64,000 bases of DNA from Emcibacter sp. (GCA_021647465.1 JAKIUQ010000008.1:62001-126000), one strand, 5' to 3'. Positions 32,803-41,346 are shown, counted from the first letter of the stretch. Notes: generated by a model from the sequence alone, not told the origin. Translations and numbers: made by a program.

Positions 32803-33419
32803 TGACCATATTATTATTTATGATATTACCCATTCCGGCAAGTCATGCTGCTACCATTGGAAGTCTTTACCATATAAAATTTAATTGGAAAGCTGAACAA
32901 AGAGCTTCCGCATACTATGAAATGACCACCTATATTTTTGACTCCATGAGCAAGGAACCCGCCTATCTATATTCTGAATATGGCAATTTTAGTGGTGTCT
33001 ATATATGGGTTCCTGAAAATAGCTCCTACGCTAAATTGGAAAGAATTATTTCTAATGCAAACAGCCAATATATTGTTCCGGTGATTGATGATAATTCGAC
33101 TCTGAAAACACGATTGGATAAAATATTTCTTGATATTGATAGCGGGCAAACAACTTTTACCTGTCATGTCGTAATGCCAATGGAGTTTGATTCTGTTGAT
33201 GAAGTAATGAAGTATCTTACAAAAATACAATATTATATTTTCAGAAGGGGGTATTTGATTTCCATGACATTCATTGGAAAAACAGAGAAAAAGTTTGATA
33301 TAAGTTTTAATTTCCTCGCTGATTGTATATCAAGGAAAGCAATTGTGAGTGATTTGTTACATATTGTTTCTCTTGATCACAAGGATCAGCGGAAATTATA
33401 TTCACCTCATCAGAAATGA
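32802..33419 (+). CDS. secreted protein of unknown function, paired with the MuF-like gene
   Basis: The ATG at 32802 overlaps the TAA of the MuF-like gene (TAATG) and gives 205 residues with a signal peptide (MTILLFMILPIPASHA, then ATIG). The mature protein is rich in Tyr, Ile, Ser and Asp with segments WVPENSSYAKLERIISNANS and PMEFDSVDEVMKYLTKIQYY; no family is recognised. The gene is conspicuously AT-rich compared with the tail genes, suggesting recent transfer. Coupling and export suggest a periplasmic partner of the upstream protein, for example an immunity factor; this is inference. Confidence 0.65.
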   Translation: MTILLFMILPIPASHAATIGSLYHIKFNWKAEQRASAYYEMTTYIFDSMSKEPAYLYSEYGNFSGVYIWVPENSSYAKLERIISNANSQYIVPVIDDNSTLKTRLDKIFLDIDSGQTTFTCHVVMPMEFDSVDEVMKYLTKIQYYIFRRGYLISMTFIGKTEKKFDISFNFLADCISRKAIVSDLLHIVSLDHKDQRKLYSPHQK

Positions 33420-33550
33420 ACAAGACATCCGTCACCAAATTTTGTTCCTACGGTATTATGCCTCTTGGTTAAAGTGGCTGGTGGCATTTGAATGAATCAC
33501 AAGAATTAAAAATATTATCAGAGATTAAATACGCCAACATAACTTGAACG

Positions 33551-33574
33551 AACCCGCCCTCGGCGGGTTTTTTT
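33551..33574 (+). terminator. terminator directly before the tape measure gene
   Basis: AACCCGCC and GGCGGGTT close a three-base loop and run into T7, which abuts the ATG at 33575. It ends the accessory transcript and could also limit tape measure expression. Confidence 0.8.
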
Positions 33575-34162
33575 ATGGAAAAAATTATGACAGAAACAGT
33601 TATAGACAGTCTGGTCGTGAAGATCAGGGCAGAGAGTGCGGAGTTGCGCGGACAATTGGCTGAGATAGAAAAAGATTTTGGCGGGCTTGAGGGTGTGGCG
33701 GCGCGAACGGCCGACGGCATGACGCGGGTCTTTGAAAATTTCGCCCGCAGTGGAGAGCTTAATTTCTCAAGTCTGAAGCAAGTGGCTTTATCGGTACTGA
33801 ATGACATCGCCAATAGTGCCGTCCAGTCTGGCCTGAACAGTATTTTCGGGCAGGGCGGCGGCATTGGCGGGGCGATTGGCAATATAGCTGGGGCATTGTT
33901 TGGCCGGGCCGGCGGCGGCACGGTTGGCGCGCGCCAGCCCTATCTGGTGGGGGAAAGGGGGCCGGAGTTATTCGTGCCGGAAAACCCGGGCCGCATTATC
34001 CCAAATCAGGGCGTGAAGAGTGAGGGCGTTTCAGACAAAATGACAAATATCACCATCAATATTACCAATCAGGGCGGCGGCAATGATATGTCACGGCGCA
34101 GCGCAGGCCAGATCGCCGTGGCTGTGCGCCGCGCTATGGGCCGCGCCGAAAGGGATTTATAA
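33575..34162 (+). CDS. short tail tape measure protein (GTA g11)
   Basis: This 195-residue protein (or 191 from the ATG at 33587, which lacks a clear ribosome binding site as does the first). The N-terminal half is a helical rod (IRAESAELRGQLAEIEKDFG), followed by a Gly-rich membrane-active segment (IFGQGGGIGGAIGNIAGALF) and the family C terminus AGGGTVGARQPYLVGERGPE, LFVPENPGRI. Length is close to that of GTA tape measures and predicts a very short tail. It ends in an overlap with the next gene. Confidence 0.9.
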   Translation: MEKIMTETVIDSLVVKIRAESAELRGQLAEIEKDFGGLEGVAARTADGMTRVFENFARSGELNFSSLKQVALSVLNDIANSAVQSGLNSIFGQGGGIGGAIGNIAGALFGRAGGGTVGARQPYLVGERGPELFVPENPGRIIPNQGVKSEGVSDKMTNITINITNQGGGNDMSRRSAGQIAVAVRRAMGRAERDL

Positions 34163-36510
34163 TGTATTGGCTGGCAACGCAGGAAGATCAGGCGCAAATC
34201 AGTTATATCCGCAGATTTTCGCCCCGCTATTGGACCGTTAATTTCCCCCGTCCCATGATGGCCTCTATGGTGACGACCGGCTATGACAGTCTGGTCATTG
34301 ACCTTGTATTTTACCGTTATGAGGACTTAGGCGGCCTTATATGGGATACGGTGGACAATCTTGATCATCCCTTTCATCAATATGCAACCAACAGGGATTA
34401 TGCTCATAGTGTGCTGAGTTTTCGCTGGCAGTCCGTCAATGTCAAGGCGCTGGATATTTTACATAGCCCCACATTGACCATAGAAGGCCGGGATCAGAAT
34501 GGCCTTGCCCGCACATGGTATGTCCGTCTGTGGAATTATGCCGTGGGCAGCAATCAGGATGCCATTATCACATTGAATTTTGATGATCTTGCCGGCGGTT
34601 ACCTGCACCCACAAGAAGCCGACCCCGTATATCCAAAAGATATTGACCGGATGTTTATCAGTATGGTGCCAACGGATTTTGACGGTACAACTACAGGCCC
34701 CTTGCCCAGCGCCGTCGACGCGCAGGTCACCATTTCCGAGATAAAAGTTACCGGCCCCACATCGACGTTGAAAGTCGGGGACAGTTATGTTCAGAGCCAT
34801 GACCTGCGCATTGCCAATGGGTATGATGATGTTACATCGATGGCACCGGAACGGGTGATCTGGAATATGATACGTCTGGGCTATAGCGGTTGGATCAACC
34901 ATTATGTGGGGATGAGCCATTATTACAGTTTGAGCTGGGACGGGACGGAAGGCCGGTTCATCATTGATACCACCAAAGAAAAATTAAATAAGGCCGCCAT
35001 AAGCTGGCATAAAAACTTTCTGGAACTGGCGGATTATTTTGGCTTCAAAGTTATATTTTCGTTGTCTTATGAGATTTTTGCAGAAAATATCCCCGAAAAC
35101 TGGCAGCAGAAAGCCCATGATGGCGCGCCCGCCCGAACCGGCTGGGTGCCGCCGTCCGGTTTGATTGCGCCGACCAATCAGGCGGCTCTAGATTATTTGC
35201 GGGATGTTTTCCTGGCCTTCGGGCAGATCATAGACCTTGTTGGCGCGGATCATTATTATCAGGTCGGCGAGCCTTGGTGGTGGATTGCAGAGGACGGGGA
35301 AGGCGTGCCGCATATTTATGATGATGTGACCACGGCGCTTTATACGACGCAAACCACCAACCCTGTGCCGGTTAAACATCTGCTGGCCACCGAAATTGCC
35401 ACGCCGGATCAGCAGGATTATTTAAACTGGCTCAGGGATAAACTGGGTCAATCAACCATTTGGTTAAAAGATCAGGTGAAAGCGCAATATCCTTCGGCCA
35501 ACGTGGGGCTTTTGTTCTTCACGCCGCAAGTGTTGCATGATAATGCCCCCATTGCGGGCGTTGTTAATTTTCCGTCATTCCATTGGCAATCACCCGCTTT
35601 TGATTTTCTTCAGGTGGAAGATTATGACTTCGTCCTGAATGGGGAATGGGGGAAACGCAAAGCCGCGATTGATATTATCGATCAAACATTAGCTTACCCC
35701 CGGGAAGCAACCCATTATTTTGGCGGTTTTAACCTGCTGCCGGAAACTCTGGAGAATTGGCGCAATATCATCAGGGCCGTGGACCTTGGGTTTCAGGATA
35801 ATTACGCGGAAACCTTTGTCTGGGCCTATCCGCAAATTGTCCGTGACGGGGTAATTTACACCAATAACCAGGAAAATATTATGACAGGATTTCACGAAGT
35901 AAGGCTGCCGGAAGACATCAGCTATGGTGCGAGCGGCGGGCCGCAATTTATGACAAATGTGATTGAGATGGCCTCAGGCCACGAGCAGCGTAATCAGGAA
36001 TGGGCACAGGCCCGAAATATTTATGATGTTGGTCTGGGCCTCAGGTCGGAAAATGACCTAGGCGAATTAATCAGTTTCTTTCGGGCGCGGGCCGGGCGGG
36101 CTTATGGCTTTCGCTATAAGGACTGGCTTGATTTTAAAAGCTGCGCCCCGATGGCGGCTATTGCGGCAACGGATCAATCCATTGGCGAAGGAGACGGGGT
36201 CACCGCCTCATTCCAGCTGAAAAAAACATATGACAGCGGGGGCAGCCAGCACAGGCGAAATATTTCCAAACCGGTATTGGGAACGGTGCTTATTGCCGTT
36301 GATGGCGCATTGCAGGCTGCAGGTTGGCAGGTGGATGTGACAAACGGCGTTGTAATTTTTGAGGTCGCCCCCTTGAACGGGGCGGTGATTACAGCGGGAT
36401 ATGAATTTGATGTGCCTGTGCGTTTTTCTGATGATTTCCTGCCGATAACATTAGAAAGCTATCAGGCCGGACAAATCCCGTCAATTGCTTTAATTGAGGT
36501 GAGGACCTAA
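34162..36510 (+). CDS. TIM-barrel tail protein fused to a DUF2460 distal tail protein (GTA g12)
   Basis: This 782-residue fusion. Residues ~574-782 are the DUF2460 distal-tail protein of GTAs (FHEVRLPEDISYGASGGPQF, EQRNQEWAQARNIYDVGLGL, AYGFRYKDWLDFKSCAPM). Residues ~200-565 look like a glycosidase-type TIM barrel (GFKVIFSLSYEIFAENIP, LVGADHYYQVGEPWWWIAED, VVNFPSFHWQSPAFDFLQVE), resembling the barrel of phage non-contractile tail sheath proteins. At the joint, ATG 35881 is preceded by AGGAAAATATT, a fine ribosome binding site. So a free DUF2460 protein may also be made, or two genes were recently fused. Confidence 0.87.
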   Translation: MYWLATQEDQAQISYIRRFSPRYWTVNFPRPMMASMVTTGYDSLVIDLVFYRYEDLGGLIWDTVDNLDHPFHQYATNRDYAHSVLSFRWQSVNVKALDILHSPTLTIEGRDQNGLARTWYVRLWNYAVGSNQDAIITLNFDDLAGGYLHPQEADPVYPKDIDRMFISMVPTDFDGTTTGPLPSAVDAQVTISEIKVTGPTSTLKVGDSYVQSHDLRIANGYDDVTSMAPERVIWNMIRLGYSGWINHYVGMSHYYSLSWDGTEGRFIIDTTKEKLNKAAISWHKNFLELADYFGFKVIFSLSYEIFAENIPENWQQKAHDGAPARTGWVPPSGLIAPTNQAALDYLRDVFLAFGQIIDLVGADHYYQVGEPWWWIAEDGEGVPHIYDDVTTALYTTQTTNPVPVKHLLATEIATPDQQDYLNWLRDKLGQSTIWLKDQVKAQYPSANVGLLFFTPQVLHDNAPIAGVVNFPSFHWQSPAFDFLQVEDYDFVLNGEWGKRKAAIDIIDQTLAYPREATHYFGGFNLLPETLENWRNIIRAVDLGFQDNYAETFVWAYPQIVRDGVIYTNNQENIMTGFHEVRLPEDISYGASGGPQFMTNVIEMASGHEQRNQEWAQARNIYDVGLGLRSENDLGELISFFRARAGRAYGFRYKDWLDFKSCAPMAAIAATDQSIGEGDGVTASFQLKKTYDSGGSQHRRNISKPVLGTVLIAVDGALQAAGWQVDVTNGVVIFEVAPLNGAVITAGYEFDVPVRFSDDFLPITLESYQAGQIPSIALIEVRT

Positions 36511-37353
36511 ATGAAACAAATTTCCCCGCAGTTGAAAACTCATATTTCAGGCGAACTTACGTCAATGGTGACCTGCTGGATATTAACGCGGCGGGACGGC
36601 GTGCGGCTGGCGTTTACCACCCATGACAGAGAAATCTATTTTGATAACCTTACCTTCTCGCCGGTTAATAGTTTCCTGCCGTCCATGGTGAGCAGCACTA
36701 ACAGCTTAAATGTGGATAATCTGGAGGTCCAGGCGATATTATCTTCGGATGGTCTGACAGAAAAAGATATTCGCGCCGGTCTGTTTGATCATGGCCGCAT
36801 TTCCATTTTTCAGGTTAATTGGCAGGATCTGTCGATGGGGAAAATCTCTGTCCGTCATGGCTGGCTCGGAGAATTCACCCTGAAGGATCAAAATTTCACC
36901 GTTGAAATCAGAGGGCTGGCGCAAAAATTACAACAGGTGATAGGACATCTGTATTCGCCGGAATGCCGCGCTGATCTGGGGACAGATAATTGCCATGTGA
37001 ATATGGAAAAATATACGGCCCTGGGCAGCGTAACAGAAGTTTTGGGCCGAGACAGCTTTGCGGATGTGAATAAACTGGAAGCGAGTGGGTGGTATGATTA
37101 TGGTTATATCCGCTGGCTTCGGGGGGGCAATGCCGGCATTATGTCAGAAGTAAAAACTTTCACGGGGGGGCAATTCATATTATATGATCGCCCGCCGGAA
37201 CTCATAATGGTGGGCGACCTGTTTCTTGCCGTTGCGGGCTGCGATAAACGATCAGTAACCTGTAAAAGCAAATTTCAGAATTTCGAAAATTTCAAGGGCG
37301 AGATAGCCATACCCGGGACAGACGCCCTCTACAACTATCCCGGCCTTAACTGA
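36511..37353 (+). CDS. tail hub protein, DUF2163 (GTA g13)
   Basis: This 280-residue protein. VTCWILTRRDGVRLAFTTHD is the hallmark N terminus of DUF2163; then DNLEVQAILSSDGLTEKDIR, and SPECRADLGTDNCHVN with the cysteine pair, and a C-terminal GCDKRSVTCKSKFQNFENFK. The family forms the baseplate hub and may hold an iron-sulfur cluster through those cysteines. It follows directly on the fused tail gene. Confidence 0.92.
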   Translation: MKQISPQLKTHISGELTSMVTCWILTRRDGVRLAFTTHDREIYFDNLTFSPVNSFLPSMVSSTNSLNVDNLEVQAILSSDGLTEKDIRAGLFDHGRISIFQVNWQDLSMGKISVRHGWLGEFTLKDQNFTVEIRGLAQKLQQVIGHLYSPECRADLGTDNCHVNMEKYTALGSVTEVLGRDSFADVNKLEASGWYDYGYIRWLRGGNAGIMSEVKTFTGGQFILYDRPPELIMVGDLFLAVAGCDKRSVTCKSKFQNFENFKGEIAIPGTDALYNYPGLN

Positions 37354-37358
37354 GGGTA

Positions 37359-38036
37359 TTATTTTTTAGCCGCTGCTTTTTTTGTCGTCTTTTTTACAGT
37401 CTGTTTCTTTGGGGCCGCTTTTTTTGAGACTGATTTCTTTGAGGCCGGTTTCTTTACTTCGTTTTTTTCTTCTTTTGCGGGCTCTTCTGGTGGGGCTTCT
37501 GTCCATTGGTCAGGGTACAGGCGGATATGAACCTGATTCACCCGGTTGCTCACATCGGCCAGCGCTTTTAGCAGGGCATCAAGATTAAAACTCGTGCCAA
37601 GGTAAGTATATATCTTCGTGCTGGTATCAAAGGACCGGAAAATATTTTTTGTTTCAACGTCTTTATGCTGACTCGCGGATATATCACCAATGAAGTCATA
37701 GAGGATATACTGATCTTTGGACTGGTTGACCCATTGATCATTGGCTTCATCAGCATGGTCAACGAGGGACAGGATGCTGTCATTATTTAAAGGATATTTT
37801 TCTGGAAGATCAAGAGTTTTCCGTAAGGATGCCGCGCGTTCTTTGCCCTTTTTACGCGGTGTCCAAAGTGTGCGGGAAATAATATTTGTCCCAAGCATGA
37901 TATTTTGCAGGCCAAAGAAAACGCCAACAGAGGCTTGCTTTTCCATTGACTGGTTTAAAATATCCACACTTGCCTCAATAAAGCGGCATTGGTTTCTTAA
38001 TTCGTGAATATGTAACCCGATAACATTCATGTCCAT
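37359..38036 (-). CDS. reverse-strand protein with histone-H1-like tail, unknown
   Basis: This gene lies against the direction of the cluster between hub and peptidase genes. GGAGG lies 11 bases before the ATG at 38036, giving 225 residues. The first ~175 form a helical-looking domain (HELRNQCRFIEASVDILNQS, SVGVFFGLQNIMLGTNIISR, KIYTYLGTSFNLDALLKALA) without recognised family. The last ~40 are Lys/Ala/Pro-rich with repeated KKPA, SKKS, KKAAPKK and KKTTKKAA units, like histone H1 or AlgP tails that bind nucleic acid. It may be a DNA-binding protein or regulator acquired by the cluster. Confidence 0.7.
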   Translation of the reverse strand: MDMNVIGLHIHELRNQCRFIEASVDILNQSMEKQASVGVFFGLQNIMLGTNIISRTLWTPRKKGKERAASLRKTLDLPEKYPLNNDSILSLVDHADEANDQWVNQSKDQYILYDFIGDISASQHKDVETKNIFRSFDTSTKIYTYLGTSFNLDALLKALADVSNRVNQVHIRLYPDQWTEAPPEEPAKEEKNEVKKPASKKSVSKKAAPKKQTVKKTTKKAAAKK

Positions 38037-38094
38037 AGCCGACAATTCCTCCATTTTATTTTCTGTTGAATAGTGATAGCAAAGTTTTTTTGAA

Positions 38095-38559
38095 ATGACC
38101 ATATGTGATCTGCATCAAAAAAAGATAATTTCAATAGCCCGAAGCTGCGTTGGCACATCTTTCCGTCATCAAGGGCGTGATCCGGCTAATGGTTTGGATT
38201 GCATAGGCTTGATTGTCTATGTGGCAAAGGCTATTGGGTTTACGGGATTTGATCATAAAGACTATAAAAAAACCCCTGAAAAATTTGCGATTTCCCGACA
38301 GGCAATGGCTGCGGGCTTTGTAGGTTGTTCAAGAAAGGACCTGACGCCGGGTAATATTCTAATTCTGAAGTTTGGCAAATATTTGGAACATGCGGCCATC
38401 ATTTCGGATCGCGGCATCATTCATGCTTGTGAAAAATACGGCAAGGTGGTTGAGCATGGATTGGACGAGGCCTGGCGGTCTAGAATAATCTCGGTTCATG
38501 CTTTCCCCCCTAAGCTTATTTCACATAGTCTCTCATTAAAAAATATAGGAATGATATAA
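38095..38559 (+). CDS. NlpC/P60 cell-wall peptidase of the tail (GTA g14)
   Basis: This 154-residue NlpC/P60 enzyme. The catalytic Cys is in DPANGLDCIGLIVYVAK near residue 36 and the histidine in KYLEHAAIISDRGIIHA near residue 100. It locally opens peptidoglycan during particle penetration. Its start has no obvious ribosome binding site, which may be a result of the reverse-strand insertion just upstream: the two genes' 5' ends lie 60 bases apart. It overlaps the tail tip gene by one base. Confidence 0.9.
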   Translation: MTICDLHQKKIISIARSCVGTSFRHQGRDPANGLDCIGLIVYVAKAIGFTGFDHKDYKKTPEKFAISRQAMAAGFVGCSRKDLTPGNILILKFGKYLEHAAIISDRGIIHACEKYGKVVEHGLDEAWRSRIISVHAFPPKLISHSLSLKNIGMI

Positions 38560-40817
38560 TGGCGAGTGTTGTACTTACTGTCGTTGGAACAGCCATTGGC
38601 GGGCCCATTGGCGGTCTTGTTGGTGGCTTGATCGGCCAACGTGTTGATCAAGCAATCTTCGGGGGCACAAGCTCCCGCACAATCGAGGGCGGGCGGATAA
38701 AAGACCTTAGCGTTCAAACCTCTGCTTATGGCGAGCCGATCTCCCGGATTTATGGGACAATGAGGGTGCCGGGCAACGTCATTTGGTCTTCGGGCTTGAA
38801 GGAAACCCGAAATGAGAAAACAGAAAGCAGCGGCGGCAAGGGCCGTAGGCAAAATGTTACAACGATCGAATATAGTTATAGCGCGTCATTCGCCGTGGCC
38901 CTGTCCGGGCGGGAGATTTCAGATGTGGGACGTGTCTGGGCAGATGGCAAGCTTTTGCGGGATGCCGCAGGTAAAGTCGCTGTCGGCGGGGAAATGAGGG
39001 TTTATCGGGGCGGCGGCTTTCAACAATCAGATCCAATGATTGAAGCCGTTGAAGGCCAAGGCAATGTTAACGGGTTTGCCAATCTGTCTTATGTGGTATT
39101 TGAGGATTTGGCGCTAGGTGAATATGCCAACCGTATTCCTAACCTGACCTTTGAAGTCATTGCGGATACTGGCGGGGAAATTTTACTTGCCGCTATTGTT
39201 TCTGATATTTGCCAACTGTCAAATATTACCATATTTGATGCCAGTGACCTGAATCAGATGGTTGGCGGTTATTTGGTCTCTGGCCCGATGAAATCCAGAG
39301 CCGCCATAGAAGAGCTGGCGCGGGTTTATCAATTTGATGTGGTGGAACAGGAAAATGGCCTGCTGTTCCGAAAGTTGGGGCGGTTGCCGGGGGCGGTGGT
39401 GCTGCCGGATGATTTGGTTCAATCCCCCCAAGGGGCGCGGCCCTCGGACAAGATAACAATAACGCGCCAGCAGGATATGGAACTGCCCCGGGAAGTCGGC
39501 CTGTCGTATATTGATCCCGGGCGGGATTATCAAACCGGTCATCAAAGGGCCAGAAGATTAAATGTGGCAAGTGACATTGTCCGTCAAAGCGGTCTGCCAT
39601 TGGTTTTATCATCAAGTCAGGCAAAAACCGTCTCCGAGATACAGCTTGACCTTGCCTGGTATGGCCGGGAAACAATAAGTTTTTCCTTGCCCCATAAATA
39701 TGGTGATCTCTTGCCCGGCGATATTGTGACGATGGCCTCTAATCCGGAGGCGCAGGATTATTTGCTGCAAGAGACAGAAATCGGCCCGGAGGGGGTGCAA
39801 TGTCAGGCGGTGAAATTTTCTAACCTTCGTCTGGAAAGATCTGCGCAAGCGGATAGCGGCCCTGTGCCGGCGCAACAAGTGGCTGAATTGGCAGAAAGTC
39901 AGTTTTTTCATTTTGATATGCCGGCCATAACGGGCGAAAATGTCACATCGCCTGTTTTTTTCTGGGCGGTGGCCGCAGGGGCAGGGAAATGGCCCGGTGC
40001 GGGCCTGTTTATATCAAGAGATAATGATCAAACATATACGCCGCTGGATTACGCAAATGTGGATGCGATTAGCGGGACGGTTGAAAATGTATTGCCTGAT
40101 GGGCCCGCCGCCTATTGGGACTATGGCAATGAACTTTTGGTTCGGTTGGATAACCCGGATCATGGATTGTCTGGCGCGACAGCGGATGCTGTTTTGAACG
40201 GCGCCAATATCGCCTGGGTTGGCGGAGAGATCATTCAATTTCAGCAGGCGAGTTTTGAGCTGGATGGTGCCTATCGATTGACCGGATTGCTCAGAGGGCG
40301 GCGCGGGACTGAAAGATATATAAGTCAGCATACCCTATCAGAAACTTTTGTTTTGCTGAACAGTGCAACGGTAAATGCTGCCGCAATGTATCCTTCTGAT
40401 ATTGGGCTTATTCACCATTTCAAACTTGTGACGGCAGGGGCGAGCGTTGAAGATGCGCCTTCTATAAGCCGCGTTTTTGGTGCCGCCGTTTTGAAGCCTT
40501 TTTCGCCTGTGCATGGAAAAGGACTGCGCGACGGTGCCGGTACGTTGGCACTGTCTTGGATCAGGCGCAGCCGTGTGGGCGGGGGCTGGATGGATAATGC
40601 CGATGTCCCGCTCGGCGAGAATTTTGAAAGATATGATATTGAAATTTTAGATGGCGGGGCGGTGGTTCGAACCTTGTCCAGTGATGTTCCCGAAGTCATT
40701 TATTCAGCATCATTTCAGATTGAGGATTTTGGCGCCCTGCAGCCAGTTCTGGATATTCGTATTTTCCAAATCAGTGACAATATTGGCCGTGGCTGGCCGC
40801 TGATATTGTCAATTTAA
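38559..40817 (+). CDS. tail tip / host-specificity protein, short form (GTA g15)
   Basis: This 752-residue protein. The Gly-rich N terminus (GTAIGGPIGGLVGGLIGQRV) and SAYGEPISRIYGTMRVPGNV, IWSSGLKET, SASFAVALSGREISDVGRVW match the phage-tail-3/GTA g15 family; the RLTGLLRGRRGTE motif is near residue 580. It is far shorter than the roughly 1,300-residue R. capsulatus protein and I see no GTA-TIM region, which may relate to the different TIM barrel fused to the distal tail protein. It probably contacts the host surface. Confidence 0.9.
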   Translation: MASVVLTVVGTAIGGPIGGLVGGLIGQRVDQAIFGGTSSRTIEGGRIKDLSVQTSAYGEPISRIYGTMRVPGNVIWSSGLKETRNEKTESSGGKGRRQNVTTIEYSYSASFAVALSGREISDVGRVWADGKLLRDAAGKVAVGGEMRVYRGGGFQQSDPMIEAVEGQGNVNGFANLSYVVFEDLALGEYANRIPNLTFEVIADTGGEILLAAIVSDICQLSNITIFDASDLNQMVGGYLVSGPMKSRAAIEELARVYQFDVVEQENGLLFRKLGRLPGAVVLPDDLVQSPQGARPSDKITITRQQDMELPREVGLSYIDPGRDYQTGHQRARRLNVASDIVRQSGLPLVLSSSQAKTVSEIQLDLAWYGRETISFSLPHKYGDLLPGDIVTMASNPEAQDYLLQETEIGPEGVQCQAVKFSNLRLERSAQADSGPVPAQQVAELAESQFFHFDMPAITGENVTSPVFFWAVAAGAGKWPGAGLFISRDNDQTYTPLDYANVDAISGTVENVLPDGPAAYWDYGNELLVRLDNPDHGLSGATADAVLNGANIAWVGGEIIQFQQASFELDGAYRLTGLLRGRRGTERYISQHTLSETFVLLNSATVNAAAMYPSDIGLIHHFKLVTAGASVEDAPSISRVFGAAVLKPFSPVHGKGLRDGAGTLALSWIRRSRVGGGWMDNADVPLGENFERYDIEILDGGAVVRTLSSDVPEVIYSASFQIEDFGALQPVLDIRIFQISDNIGRGWPLILSI

Positions 40818-40845
40818 ATATATAGTCTTAAAAAGGAATTCTAAA

Positions 40846-41346
40846 ATGGTTAATCAAACGCCGCGACTGACGACACCCTATATTATCTCTACGCAGTCCC
40901 AGAAAGAGGTCACCCATAATATGGCATTGAATATACTTGATGCTTTGGTGCAAACGGCGGTGGAGACGGCCACCTTAGTCAGTCCGCCGATGTCCCCGCC
41001 CGAGGGTGGTTTATGGCTTGTGGCGAGTGTGGCCACAGGTGATTGGCTTGGCCATGATGGCAAGATTGCCCAATATATCGGCGGCGCGTGGCAATTTCAC
41101 GCCCCTTTTGAAGGCCTGCTGGTTTGGCTGAAAGATGATGACGTGGCCGCCCAGTTCCGGTCTGGTTTGTGGCAGACCGGGGTCGTGACAGCCCATAAGC
41201 TTGAGATTTCAGGTCAACAGGTTGTCGGCCCGCAGCAGCCCGCCGTTGGCGATGCGGCGGCGGGTGCTGTCATAGATGTGGAGGCGCGAACAGCCCTGAA
41301 TAATCTGCTTGCAGCTTGCCGAAACCATGGGCTGATCGCGTCTTGA
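40846..41346 (+). CDS. DUF2793 protein, likely tail fibre component
   Basis: This 166-residue protein: TPRLTTPYIISTQSQKEVTH, MALNILDALVQTAVETATLV, PPEGGLWLVASVATGDWLGH and KIAQYIGGAWQFHAPFEGLL form the DUF2793 pattern. Such genes follow g15 in many GTA clusters and are thought to belong to fibre or tip structures. AAAAAGGAATTCTAAA precedes the ATG. It is the last gene of the cluster and is convergent with the SCP2 gene. Confidence 0.88.
   Translation: MVNQTPRLTTPYIISTQSQKEVTHNMALNILDALVQTAVETATLVSPPMSPPEGGLWLVASVATGDWLGHDGKIAQYIGGAWQFHAPFEGLLVWLKDDDVAAQFRSGLWQTGVVTAHKLEISGQQVVGPQQPAVGDAAAGAVIDVEARTALNNLLAACRNHGLIAS

Larger units (their letters stand above)
21387..41346 (+). mobile_element. 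GTA-like siphovirus structural gene cluster, remodelled
   Basis: About 20 kb of head and tail genes on the plus strand in the order known for the Rhodobacter capsulatus gene transfer agent (g1 to g15), ending in a DUF2793 gene. No integrase, excisionase, replication, repressor or lysis gene is visible, and both flanks are ordinary chromosomal genes, which favours a domesticated GTA over an intact prophage. It departs from the standard set by inserts after the capsid gene, between stopper and tail terminator, before the tape measure, inside the Dit gene and between hub and peptidase genes. Its core composition resembles the host, whereas 32.4-33.5 kb is AT-rich. Confidence 0.8.

Noticed and set aside
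34162..35880. GTA-TIM domain of the g15 type in the fused tail protein
   Set aside because: The sequence motifs (VGEPWWW) differ from those I associate with the g15 barrel, so it is treated as a different TIM barrel.
21387..41346. Complete active prophage
   Set aside because: No integrase, repressor, replication or lysis genes and no att repeats were seen, and both flanks are housekeeping genes.
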